DNA from: an uncultured Paracoccus sp.
GTDB lineage: Bacteria; Pseudomonadota; Alphaproteobacteria; Rhodobacterales; Rhodobacteraceae
NCBI RefSeq assembly: GCF_945915435.1
Contig: NZ_CAMEFG010000036.1
Location: 1-40,708, forward strand
Direction: 5' to 3'
Length of the DNA: 40,708 bases
Below the pieces are notes generated by a model. It saw only the letters and a program-made list of their open reading frames with translations, ran no database searches and was not told the DNA's origin. The position numbers and the translations under genes were made by a program. Below, piece after piece: positions 17,191 through 25,562 of this stretch (the first letter of the stretch is position 1; each line of letters opens with the position of its first letter).

Positions 17191-17559
17191 TTGGAGACCA
17201 CGCTCTACCTTTGCCAGACCTGCCGCATGGGCCAGCCCGTGCCCGACGACGGCATCGTTCCCGGCCAGCGCCTACTGGCCGCCGTCAGCGCCTGCAACCT
17301 GCCCGAGAACGTCCGACTGGTGCCGGTGTCATGCCTCTCGGCCTGCGCGCGCGGCTGCGCCGTCGCCCTGTCGCGCCCCGGATCATGGACCTATGTGCAG
17401 GGCGGGCTGACCCCGCAGGATGCGGACGAAGTGCTGGGCATGGCCCGGCAGTTCGCCGCAAGCGCGGACGGGGTGGTGCCGTGGCGCGAACGGTCCGCGC
17501 TGTTTCGCAAGAACACCATCGCAAGAATCCCCCCTCTGCCTGCAAAGGAAGACATATGA
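17191..17559 (+). CDS. DUF1636 cysteine-rich, metal-binding protein
   Basis: A small protein (122 aa) with cysteines at 8, 11, 35, 48, 52 and 56. The CQTC and SCLSACARGC patterns are typical of the DUF1636 ferredoxin-like or metal-binding family found beside cobalamin genes. The family normally begins a few residues before the first Cys pair, so I take the TTG codon, preceded by GAAAGG, as the start. An in-frame GTG at 17116 would add about 25 Arg/Cys-rich residues read from the riboswitch expression region. It is the first gene behind the riboswitch, and its stop overlaps the cobW ATG (ATGA). A role in cobalt or Fe-S handling for the corrin pathway is inferred from context only. Confidence 0.8.
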   Translation: METTLYLCQTCRMGQPVPDDGIVPGQRLLAAVSACNLPENVRLVPVSCLSACARGCAVALSRPGSWTYVQGGLTPQDADEVLGMARQFAASADGVVPWRERSALFRKNTIARIPPLPAKEDI

Positions 17560-18566
17560 GCACGCTTTCCAAGACTCCGGTTACCGTCGTTACCGGCTTT
17601 CTCGGCGCCGGAAAGACCACGCTGATCCGGCATCTGATCGCCAATGCGGGCGGCCGCAGGCTGGCGGTTCTGGTCAACGAATTCGGCACGGCGGGGGTGG
17701 ATGGCGAGATCCTGAAATCCTGCGCCAATCCCGATTGTCCCGACAACAATATCCTCGAACTGGCGAACGGCTGCATCTGCTGCACGGTCGCCGACGACTT
17801 CATCCCGGCGATGGAGCAATTGCTGGCCCTGCCCCAGCCGCCCGATCATATCCTGATCGAGACTTCGGGGCTGGCCCTGCCCAAGCCGCTTCTGCGCGCC
17901 TTCGACTGGCCCGCCGTGCGTTCGCGCATCACCGTGGACGGCGTGATCGCGCTGGCCGATGCCGAGGCGCTGGCGGCGGGCAATTTCGATGAAGGACAGG
18001 CGCAGGGCGAAGGCGCGGACCACGACAGCCCGCTGGCCGAGGTCTTCGAGGATCAGGTCAATTGCGCCGACATCATCCTGCTGACCAAGGCCGATCTGGC
18101 CGATGCCGAAACCCGCCGCACCGCGCGCGACAAGCTGGCCGCCATCGCCCATCGCGACCTGCCGGTGATCGAGGTCGCGGATGGCGTCGTCGATCCCCGC
18201 ATCATCCTGGGGCTGGGGGCCGAAGCCGAGGCGGACCTGGACGCCCGCCCCTCGCATCACGACGGGGCCGACGATCATGAACACGACGATTTCGACAGCG
18301 TGGTGATCGACCTGCCCGAAATCGCCGACCCCGCCGATCTGGTCGCGCGGATCGAGCGGCTGGCGCGCGAGAACCGCATCCTGCGCGTCAAGGGCCATGT
18401 CGCCGTCGCGGGCAAGCCGATGCGCCTGCTGGTGCAGGCCGTGGGCGCGCGGGTGCGCCAGCAATACGACCAGCCCTGGCAAGGCCCCCGCGCCTCGCGT
18501 CTGGTCGTCATCGCCGAGCACCACGACATCGACGAGCCTGCGATCCGGCGGGCGCTGGCGGGCTGA
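17556..18566 (+). CDS. cobW: CobW-type GTPase / cobalt metallochaperone
   Basis: A 336-aa G3E-family GTPase (COG0523) thought to deliver Co(II) to the aerobic cobaltochelatase CobNST. The P-loop GFLGAGKTT spans residues 14-22, the metal-binding CxCC motif is Cys73-Cys75-Cys76 in GCICC, the G-domain has LIETSGLALP and LLTKADL, and a short His/Asp-rich stretch (HHDGADDHEHDD) lies near residue 240. It starts within the DUF1636 stop and its own stop shares a base with the cobN ATG. This placement between a Cys-rich protein and the chelatase subunit supports a cobalt-supply role. Confidence 0.94.
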   Translation: MSTLSKTPVTVVTGFLGAGKTTLIRHLIANAGGRRLAVLVNEFGTAGVDGEILKSCANPDCPDNNILELANGCICCTVADDFIPAMEQLLALPQPPDHILIETSGLALPKPLLRAFDWPAVRSRITVDGVIALADAEALAAGNFDEGQAQGEGADHDSPLAEVFEDQVNCADIILLTKADLADAETRRTARDKLAAIAHRDLPVIEVADGVVDPRIILGLGAEAEADLDARPSHHDGADDHEHDDFDSVVIDLPEIADPADLVARIERLARENRILRVKGHVAVAGKPMRLLVQAVGARVRQQYDQPWQGPRASRLVVIAEHHDIDEPAIRRALAG

Positions 18567-21500
18567 TGCATATCCTCTTTCGCGAAAGCGGCGGGCTGGA
18601 AGAGGCCGCGACACCGCAGGATCTGGGGCAGACGCCCGCGGATCTGGTGGTGCTGTCGCTTTCCGACAGCGATCTGGCCGCTTTCGCGGAAGGGTGGCGG
18701 CGGGATGGCGGGTTGCCTTCGCTGCGGCTGGCGCAGATTGCGCGGCTGATGCATCCGGTCTCGGTCGATCAATATGTCGATGCGACGCTTTCAGGCGCGC
18801 GCGCCGTGCTGGTGCGGCTGATCGGCGGCGCGAATTACTGGCAGCACGGCGTCATGCAGTTGCAGGACCTGGCGCGCAGGCGCGGCATCCGGCTGGCGCT
18901 GCTGCCCGGCGACGGGACCGAGGACCAGCGGCTGCGCGAACTCTCGACCGTGGACGGCGCGCTGTGGGACCGGCTCAACCGCCTTTGCGCGCAAGGCGGG
19001 CACGAGGCGGCGGGGACCGCGCTGCGCCTGCTGGCCGGGATGCCGGCGACCGATCCCGCGCCGCTGCCGCAGGTCGGCTGGCTGGACGGGCCACCCACGG
19101 GCGAATGGATCGCGATCCCCTTCTATCGGTCGTGGATGCTGGCGGGCGACATCGCCCCCATCCGCGCGTTGATCGCAGCCTTCGCGCAGCGCGGGATACA
19201 GGCGCGGGGCATCTTCCTGCCCAGTCTGAAATCGCCCGAGGCGCAGTCCTTCCTGCGCGACGCCTTTGCCGCGAACCCGCCGCTGGCCGTGGTCAACACC
19301 ACCGGCTTTTCGACGGGTGATGGCAACTGTCCGCTGCGATCCGGGCCGCCGGTGTTTCAGGCCGTGGTCTCGACCGCGCCGGAACGGCTGTGGCGGCAGG
19401 ACGGGCGCGGCCTCTCGCCCGCCGATCTGGCGATGCATGTCGTGCTGCCCGAGGTAGACGGGCGCATCCCGGCGCAGATCGTCTCGGTCAAGGATCAGGG
19501 GGCGGCGGACCCGGCGCTTGAGTTCGCGCCGTTGCGCCACAAGCCCCTGCCCGACCGGATCGCGGCGCTGGCGGACCGGGTGACGGCATGGCTGCGCCTG
19601 CGCGACCGCCCCCCGCTGGCGTTGGTGCTGTCCACCTATCCGGGCAAGCCGTGGCTGGACGCCCATGCCGTCGGGCTGGACGCGACCGCCTCGGCGCAGG
19701 CGATGCTGCGCCATCTGGGCCACGAGCCGCCCGATCTGGCGCGCGGGCTGAGGCAAGGGGGGCTGGACTGGCCGCTGGCCGATTACCTGCGCGCGCTGGA
19801 ATCCCTGCCCCGCCCCCTGCACGAGGCGCTGCACGACGCATGGGGGCCGCCCGAAAACGACCCGCAGATCGACGCCGGGCGCATCCGCTTCCACGCGCTG
19901 CGCTGCGGTCCCCATATCGTCGCGCTGCAACCCGAACGGGGCCGGGCCGAGGATCGAGAGAGCGGCTATCACGACCTGACCGCGCCGCCGCGCCATGCCT
20001 ATGTCGCCTTTTATCTGTGGCTGCGCGCCTCTCGCATCGGCGCAATCGTCCATATCGGCGCGCATGGCACGCTGGAATGGCTGCCCGGCAAGGCGGCAGC
20101 GCAATCCGCCGCCTGCTGGCCCGAGGCGCTGGCGGGTCCCTTGCCCGTCATCTACCCCTTCATCGTCAACGATCCGGGCGAGGCCGCGCAGGCCCGCCGC
20201 CGCCTTGGCGCGGTGACACCGGGACACATGCCGCCGCCCTTGGCCCCCGCGCAACTGCCCGAGAAATTCGTCAACCTCGAACAGATGCTGGACCGCTACT
20301 CGACCGCCGACGGCATCGACCCGGCGCGGCGCGACCGCCTTGCCGCCATGATCGCGGACGAGGCGCGGGCGCTTGGCCTGATGGGCAGCCTCGGCATCCA
20401 GGGCGATGATTTCGAGGCGCTCAGCGCGCTCGACCGTTTCGTCTGCGAGTTGAAGGAAAGCCGCTACAGCGACGGGCTGCATGTCTGGGGCGAGGCCCCC
20501 GGCGAATGGGCCGGGCTGGATGCCGCGCTGGCCGGGCGCCATGTCGCACCGGGCCCGTCCGGCAGCCCGTGGCGTGGCGCGGGCGACGTGCTGCCCACGG
20601 GGCGCAACCTTTTCGCCGTCGATCCCCGCGCCCTGCCCGCCCCGGAATCCGAGGCCAAGGGCCGGATGATGGCGGATGAGCTGATCCGCGGCTATTTGCA
20701 GGACCACGGCGATTACCCGCGCGAGGTGATGGTGGACCTGTGGGGTTCGGCCACCATGCGCACGGGGGGCGAGGACCTGGCGATGGCGCTGGCGCTGGCC
20801 GGGCTGCGGGCGCTGCGCGACCCCGGCACGGGCCGCGTGAACGGGATCGAGGTGGTGCCGCTGGCCGAACTGGGCCGCCCGCGCGTGGGGGTCAGCCTCA
20901 AGATCTCGGGGCTGTTCCGCGACAGCTTCCCGGTGCTGATCCGGTTGTTCACGCTTGGCTGCAACATGCTGGCGCGGCGCGAGGAAAGCGCCGCAGACAA
21001 TCCTTATCTAAGCGCGGAACCGCGCGTCTTCGGCCCGCCTGAAGGCGTCTATGGCACCGGCATCGACATCGAGACCGCGCCCAAGGCGGTCGCGGGCGCA
21101 TGGCTGGCGAACGGCGGTTTCGCCCATGACGGCAGCGACCCCGCGCGGCCCGCCGGGCAGGCGCTGCGCGACAGGCTGGGCGGGCTTTCGGCGCATGTCC
21201 ATACGCAGGACCTGCCCGAAACCGACCTGCTCATGTCCGAGGATTACGCCGCCCATATCGGCGGAATCGCCGCCGCCCTGCGCGAGATGGGCCGCGACGC
21301 GCCGCTTTATCACTTCGACAATACCCGCGCCGAGCGGGTGACCATGCGCGAACTGGGCGCCGAACTGGCGCGCATCACCTGGTCGCGCGCCGCCGCCCGC
21401 GACTGGATCCTGGCCATGATGCGCCACGGGCCGCGCGGCGCGGCGGAAATCGCCGCCGGCACGCGCCACCTGGTCGCCTTCGCCCGGCTGACGGGCCGGG

Positions 21501-21697
21501 TGCCGCCGCCTCTGCTGGACAGCATCGCGCAGGCCACGCTGCTGGACGACGAGGTGCTGGACTTCCTGCGCGAGCAGAACCCGCAGGCGCTTGGTGCGCT
21601 GTTGCAGGCGCTGAACATGGCGCGGGATGAAGGGCTGTGGCCCTCGCGTCACAATGCGCTGCTGACCCGGATCGGAGAGCTGAATGCCGCCCTATAG
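18566..21697 (+). CDS. cobN: Cobaltochelatase large subunit CobN
   Basis: A 1043-aa large subunit of the ATP-dependent aerobic cobaltochelatase, which inserts Co(II) into hydrogenobyrinic acid a,c-diamide. Segments typical of CobN/BchH are visible: VVNTTGFS near residue 245, VHIGAHGTLEWLPGK near 495, PFIVNDPGEAAQARRR, EKFVNLEQMLDRYSTADG, DLWGSATMRTGGEDLAMAL and GVSLKISGLFRDSFP. The length is on the short side for CobN but both ends look intact. It overlaps cobW by one base and cobG by 14 bases. Its partners CobS and CobT are not in this window. Confidence 0.95.
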   Translation: MHILFRESGGLEEAATPQDLGQTPADLVVLSLSDSDLAAFAEGWRRDGGLPSLRLAQIARLMHPVSVDQYVDATLSGARAVLVRLIGGANYWQHGVMQLQDLARRRGIRLALLPGDGTEDQRLRELSTVDGALWDRLNRLCAQGGHEAAGTALRLLAGMPATDPAPLPQVGWLDGPPTGEWIAIPFYRSWMLAGDIAPIRALIAAFAQRGIQARGIFLPSLKSPEAQSFLRDAFAANPPLAVVNTTGFSTGDGNCPLRSGPPVFQAVVSTAPERLWRQDGRGLSPADLAMHVVLPEVDGRIPAQIVSVKDQGAADPALEFAPLRHKPLPDRIAALADRVTAWLRLRDRPPLALVLSTYPGKPWLDAHAVGLDATASAQAMLRHLGHEPPDLARGLRQGGLDWPLADYLRALESLPRPLHEALHDAWGPPENDPQIDAGRIRFHALRCGPHIVALQPERGRAEDRESGYHDLTAPPRHAYVAFYLWLRASRIGAIVHIGAHGTLEWLPGKAAAQSAACWPEALAGPLPVIYPFIVNDPGEAAQARRRLGAVTPGHMPPPLAPAQLPEKFVNLEQMLDRYSTADGIDPARRDRLAAMIADEARALGLMGSLGIQGDDFEALSALDRFVCELKESRYSDGLHVWGEAPGEWAGLDAALAGRHVAPGPSGSPWRGAGDVLPTGRNLFAVDPRALPAPESEAKGRMMADELIRGYLQDHGDYPREVMVDLWGSATMRTGGEDLAMALALAGLRALRDPGTGRVNGIEVVPLAELGRPRVGVSLKISGLFRDSFPVLIRLFTLGCNMLARREESAADNPYLSAEPRVFGPPEGVYGTGIDIETAPKAVAGAWLANGGFAHDGSDPARPAGQALRDRLGGLSAHVHTQDLPETDLLMSEDYAAHIGGIAAALREMGRDAPLYHFDNTRAERVTMRELGAELARITWSRAAARDWILAMMRHGPRGAAEIAAGTRHLVAFARLTGRVPPPLLDSIAQATLLDDEVLDFLREQNPQALGALLQALNMARDEGLWPSRHNALLTRIGELNAAL

Positions 21698-23357
21698 CAT
21701 CAAGGGCTGGTGCCCCGCCCCCGACCGCCCGATGCGCACGGGCGACGGCTGGCTGCTCCGGCTGAAACCCCTTGGCGGGCACCTTGAAAGCGGGCAGGCG
21801 CGGGCGATCGCGGATATCTCGGCCCGGCTGGGGAACGGGCGGCTGGAACTGACCAGCCGCGGATCGCTGCAACTGCGCGGGGTGGCGGACGATCGGCTGG
21901 CACAGGCGCAGGCCGAGATCGCGGCGCTGGACCTGCATCAGCAAGGCACGTTGGCGGCGGTGCTGCTGGCGCCCTGGCTGGACGAGGGCGGCCTGGCCCG
22001 GCAACTGGCGCAGGTGATGGCCCGCCATCCCGGATTGCCCGCCAAATTCGGGCTGGCCGTCGATTGCGGCCCGGTGCGGCTGCTGGCAAGGGCCGGGGCG
22101 GACCTGCATGTGGAACGGGCCGCATCGGGTCTGATCCTGCGCCTGGCGGGGCGCGAGCGCGGCCTGGCCGTCACCCGCACGACCCTGCCTCAGGTGCTGG
22201 ACGCGCTGCTGTCGCGCTTCGTGGCCAAAGGGGTCCAGGGCGGGCGGGGACGGATGCGGGACTGGACGGCCCGGCTTGGCGAAACCGAAACGCCCAACCC
22301 CGCGGTGCAGCCCGCACCCGGTCCCTTCGGTCCCCGGATCCTGCACGCCCTGCCCTTCGGCGCGCTGGACGCCGCCCTGCTGGACCGGATCGCGGCAACC
22401 GGCCCGGTCACGCTGACACCCTGGCGCATGGTCGGGCTGGACCGCGCCGTGGCCGAACCCGGCCTGATCCTCGAGCCAAACGACAGCCTGCTGCGCATGG
22501 CCGCCTGCGTGGGCGCGCCGGGCTGCGCGCAGGCCCATGCGCCGACCCGCCCCCTTGCCCGCGCGCTGGCGCCGCTGCTGCCGCCGGGGACAAGCCTGCA
22601 TGTCTCGGGCTGTCCCAAGCATTGCGCCCGCCCCGATCATCCCGCCACATATACGCTGACGGCGGGGATGCAGGGCTTCGACCTTGCCCGCAAGGGCACC
22701 CACCTGACAAGGAAATCCGCACGCACCATGCCGCACGAATACGAAACCGACGGGCAGGCGATCTATCGCCAGTCCTTTGCCACCATCCGCGCCGAGGCCG
22801 ACCTCGCCCGCTTCACCCCCGAAGAAGAGCGCGTGGCCGTGCGCATGATCCACGCCGCCGGGCTGGTCGGGCTGGAACGCGACATCCGCTTTACCCCCGA
22901 TTTCACCGGCGCGGCCATCGCGGCCCTGCGGGCGGGCGCGCCCATCCTGTGCGACGCGCGCATGGTGTCGGAAGGGATCACGCGGGCCCGGCTGCCCGCA
23001 GGCAACGCAGTGATCTGCACCCTGCACGACCTGGAGGTGCCGATGATGGCCCGCGCGATGAGCAACACCCGATCCGCCGCCGCGCTGGAGCTGTGGCGGC
23101 CCCGCCTGGCGGGCGCGGTGGTCGCCATCGGCAATGCGCCGACGGCGCTGTTTCACCTGCTGAACATGCTGGCCGACCCCGATTGCCCGCGCCCGGCGGC
23201 GATCATCGGCTGCCCCGTGGGCTTTGTCGGCGCGGCGGAATCGAAAGCGGCGCTGATCGCCGCGCCCCCCGTCCCCGCGATGGTCGTGCAGGGGCGGCTC
23301 GGCGGCTCGGCCGTCACCGTCGCCGCCGTCAACGCGCTTGGATCGGACAAGGAATGA
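21684..23357 (+). CDS. cobG: CobG-CobH fusion: precorrin-3B synthase and precorrin-8X methylmutase
   Basis: One uninterrupted frame of 557 aa holds two enzymes. Residues 1-348 match CobG, the O2-dependent Fe-S monooxygenase making precorrin-3B: a sulfite-reductase-like fold with TSRGSLQLRG and the Fe-S ligands of CVGAPGC and SGCPKHC. Residues 349-557 match CobH (precorrin-8X to hydrogenobyrinic acid): MPHEYETDGQAIY start, the catalytic His of RMIHAAG, AVIGNAPTALF-like and PVGFVGAAESK segments. The junction (FDLARKGTH then LTRKSARTM) has no stop; an out-of-frame TGA lies at 22705-22707. An internal ATG at 22728, with AAGGA 14 bases upstream, could allow separate CobH synthesis. Separate genes are the usual arrangement, so this is either a true fusion or an indel. 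GGAGAG precedes the start inside the end of cobN. Confidence 0.88.
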   Translation: MPPYSIKGWCPAPDRPMRTGDGWLLRLKPLGGHLESGQARAIADISARLGNGRLELTSRGSLQLRGVADDRLAQAQAEIAALDLHQQGTLAAVLLAPWLDEGGLARQLAQVMARHPGLPAKFGLAVDCGPVRLLARAGADLHVERAASGLILRLAGRERGLAVTRTTLPQVLDALLSRFVAKGVQGGRGRMRDWTARLGETETPNPAVQPAPGPFGPRILHALPFGALDAALLDRIAATGPVTLTPWRMVGLDRAVAEPGLILEPNDSLLRMAACVGAPGCAQAHAPTRPLARALAPLLPPGTSLHVSGCPKHCARPDHPATYTLTAGMQGFDLARKGTHLTRKSARTMPHEYETDGQAIYRQSFATIRAEADLARFTPEEERVAVRMIHAAGLVGLERDIRFTPDFTGAAIAALRAGAPILCDARMVSEGITRARLPAGNAVICTLHDLEVPMMARAMSNTRSAAALELWRPRLAGAVVAIGNAPTALFHLLNMLADPDCPRPAAIIGCPVGFVGAAESKAALIAAPPVPAMVVQGRLGGSAVTVAAVNALGSDKE

Positions 23358-24109
23358 GCGGGCAGGACCACCTCGCGGGCCGCGTGATCTGCGCGGGCCT
23401 GGGTCCGGGGGCGCCCGACCTCATCAGCCTGCGCGCCGCCCGTGCCATCGGCAATGCCCGTCACATCGCCTTTTTCCGCAAGAAGGGCCGTGCGGGCCGC
23501 GCGCGCACCATCGCCGAGGGGCTGATCCCCCAGGGCTCCACCGAACATGCGATGGAATATCCCGTCACGACCGAACTGCCCTTCGGTTCGGACGAATATC
23601 GCGGGTTGCTGGCGCGGTTCTACGACGATTGGGCCGACCGCATCGCCACACTCGCCCGGTCCGAGGATGTCGTCGTGCTGTGCGAGGGCGACCCGTTCTT
23701 CTACGGCTCCTTCATGCATCTGCACCTGCGCCTGCAAACCCGCGCCCGGATCGAGGTGATCCCCGGCATCACCGGCATGTCGGGCTGCTGGACCGCGACG
23801 GGCCGCCCGGTCACATGGGGCGACGACGTGCTGACGGTCCTGCCCGGCACGCTGGAACAGGCCGAACTGACGCGCCGGCTGCGCGACTGCGACGCCGCCG
23901 TCATCATGAAGACGGGCCGCAACCTGTCGCGCATCCGCGCCGCCGTCATCGGCGCAGGACGCATCGCCGACGCATGGCTGTGCATCGAGGGCACCATGCC
24001 CGGCCAGCGCATCGCGCGGCTTGGCGATGCGGGCGACGACTGCCCCTATTTCGCGACCGTCATCCTGCACGGCAATGGCCGCCGCCCGCTGGCCGGGGCG
24101 GCCGAATGA
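23354..24109 (+). CDS. cobI: Precorrin-2 C20-methyltransferase CobI
   Basis: A 251-aa SAM-dependent methyltransferase of the tetrapyrrole (corrin/porphyrin) methylase fold that converts precorrin-2 to precorrin-3A. The N-terminal GLGPGAPDLISLRAARAI loop, VVLCEGDPFFYGSF (the P-x-GDP-type loop), VIPGITGMSGC and AVIMKTGRNL are the family signatures, and the specific CobI segment IAFFRKKGRAGRAR is present. The ATG overlaps the stop of the CobG-CobH frame (ATGA), and the end overlaps the cobJ start in the same way. Confidence 0.94.
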   Translation: MSGQDHLAGRVICAGLGPGAPDLISLRAARAIGNARHIAFFRKKGRAGRARTIAEGLIPQGSTEHAMEYPVTTELPFGSDEYRGLLARFYDDWADRIATLARSEDVVVLCEGDPFFYGSFMHLHLRLQTRARIEVIPGITGMSGCWTATGRPVTWGDDVLTVLPGTLEQAELTRRLRDCDAAVIMKTGRNLSRIRAAVIGAGRIADAWLCIEGTMPGQRIARLGDAGDDCPYFATVILHGNGRRPLAGAAE

Positions 24110-24846
24110 CGGGGCGGCTGTCCATCGTCGGGCTTGGTCCCGGTGCGCCCGGCCTGATGGCCCCCGATGCGCAGGCCGCGCTGGCGCAGGCCACCGATAT
24201 CCTGGGCTATCAGCCCTATGTCGCGCGCATCCCCGCGCGCCCCGGCCTGCGGCTGCACCCCTCGGACAACCGCGAGGAACTGGACCGCGCCCGCCATGCC
24301 ATCGCGCTGGCGCAGGGGGGCGCGCGGGTCGTGGTGGTCTCGTCCGGCGATCCAGGGGTCTTTGCCATGGCCGCCGCCGTTTTCGAGGCGCTGGAAAGCG
24401 TCCCCACCGCCGAGCCCCCCCGGATCGAGGTCATCCCCGGCATCACCGCCATGCTGGCCGCCGCCGCGCGTTGCGGCGCGCCGCTGGGGCACGATTTCTG
24501 CGCCATCAACCTGTCGGACAACCTCAAGCCCGCCGGGGTGATCGCGCATCGCATCCGCCACGCGGCGCTTGGCGGTTTCGCGATGGGGTTCTACAACCCG
24601 CGATCCCCCGCCCGCCCCGACGGCTTCGCCCGCGCGCTGGCCGTCCTGCGCGAGACATGCGAGCCGGAACGGATCGTGATCTTCGCCCGCGCGGTTTCCA
24701 CCCCCGAGGAGGCGATCACCGTCACGACGCTGGCCGAGGCGCGCGAGGACATGGCCGACATGCGCACCGTCGTGCTGATCGGCAATCCGCAGACCCGGCG
24801 CGTCGGCGGCTGGACCTATACGCCGCGATCATGGGCGGGCGCATGA
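24106..24846 (+). CDS. cobJ: Precorrin-3B C17-methyltransferase CobJ
   Basis: A 246-aa corrin methyltransferase that methylates C17 and drives ring contraction of precorrin-3B to precorrin-4. GLGPGAPGLMAPDA, the CobJ-specific ATDILGYQPYV, SSGDPGVFAMAAA, VIPGITAMLAAAA, FCAINLSDNLKP and MGFYNPRS are visible and diagnostic. The ATG overlaps the cobI stop by four bases. Its last 31 bases overlap the 3' end of cobK, which runs on the other strand. Confidence 0.95.
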   Translation: MTGRLSIVGLGPGAPGLMAPDAQAALAQATDILGYQPYVARIPARPGLRLHPSDNREELDRARHAIALAQGGARVVVVSSGDPGVFAMAAAVFEALESVPTAEPPRIEVIPGITAMLAAAARCGAPLGHDFCAINLSDNLKPAGVIAHRIRHAALGGFAMGFYNPRSPARPDGFARALAVLRETCEPERIVIFARAVSTPEEAITVTTLAEAREDMADMRTVVLIGNPQTRRVGGWTYTPRSWAGA

Positions 24847-25562
24847 ACGTCCAGCCACGCCATCGCCTGATCCACCGTCCGGGCCGTGGGGCGGGCAGGC
24901 AGCACGGGGCGCGCGACCATGACCACCGGCAGGCCGAGGATGCGCGCCGCCTCGATCTTGGCATGGGCGCCCTCACCGCCCGAATTCTTGCTGACCACGC
25001 AGTCGATGCCCTGCGCGCGCATCAGGGTCAGATCGTCGGCCAGCCGGAAGGGACCACGTGCCACGATCACATCCGCGCCGGGCAAGGGCGGGGCGGCAGG
25101 CGCATCGGCAAGGCGCAGCAGGAAATGCTGCGGGCAGCCGCAGAAGGCGGCCAGTTCATTGCGCCCGATCGCCAGAAAGACGCGGTCGCCTTGCAGGCTG
25201 CGGGCGGCGGCGGCCATGTCGGGCACCTCGGTCCAGCGGTCGCCGGGCTGCGCCTGCCATGCGGGCCGCTCCAGCGCCAGCAGCGGCAGGCCAAGCCGCG
25301 CGGCGGCGTCATGGGCATTGGCGCTGATCCGCGCGGCGAAGGGATGGGTCGCGTCCACGATGGCCCCGATGCCGTGGTCGCGGCACCACGCCGCCATGCC
25401 CCCGGCACCGCCGAAACCGCCGATCCGCGTGGGCAGAGGTTGCGGACGCGGCTGCGCCACCGCGCCCGCATAGGAATAGACCGCATCGCGCCCGGCCCCG
25501 GCCAGCGCATGGGCCAGCGCGCCCGCCTCACTCGTGCCGCCCAGCAAAAGGATGCGTGACAT
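24816..25562 (-). CDS. cobK: Precorrin-6A reductase CobK
   Basis: A 248-aa NADPH-dependent reductase converting precorrin-6A to precorrin-6B (dihydro form). The Rossmann start ILLLGGTSEAGALA, IVDATHPFAARIS, the SKNSGGEGAHAKIEAA segment and VVMVARP are characteristic of CobK/CbiJ. It is the only minus-strand gene inside the plus-strand cob operon. Its ATG (25562-25560) is interleaved with the cobL ATG (25561-25563) in a shared CATG, and its 3' end overlaps cobJ by 31 bp. Its promoter must therefore lie within the cobL coding region. A longer frame upstream exists but reads antisense through cobL and lacks family residues. Confidence 0.93.
   Translation of the reverse strand: MSRILLLGGTSEAGALAHALAGAGRDAVYSYAGAVAQPRPQPLPTRIGGFGGAGGMAAWCRDHGIGAIVDATHPFAARISANAHDAAARLGLPLLALERPAWQAQPGDRWTEVPDMAAAARSLQGDRVFLAIGRNELAAFCGCPQHFLLRLADAPAAPPLPGADVIVARGPFRLADDLTLMRAQGIDCVVSKNSGGEGAHAKIEAARILGLPVVMVARPVLPARPTARTVDQAMAWLDVHAPAHDRGV

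Noticed and set aside
18791..20707. A 638-codon minus-strand frame inside cobN
   Set aside because: Antisense shadow of an unmistakable CobN; its translation is low-complexity His/Gln/Arg/Gly-rich and has no domain pattern.
22064..23353. Long plus-strand frame that reads in a different phase through cobG/cobH into cobI
   Set aside because: Only the part from 23354 onward is real (CobI); the upstream part is an Arg/Pro-rich out-of-phase shadow.
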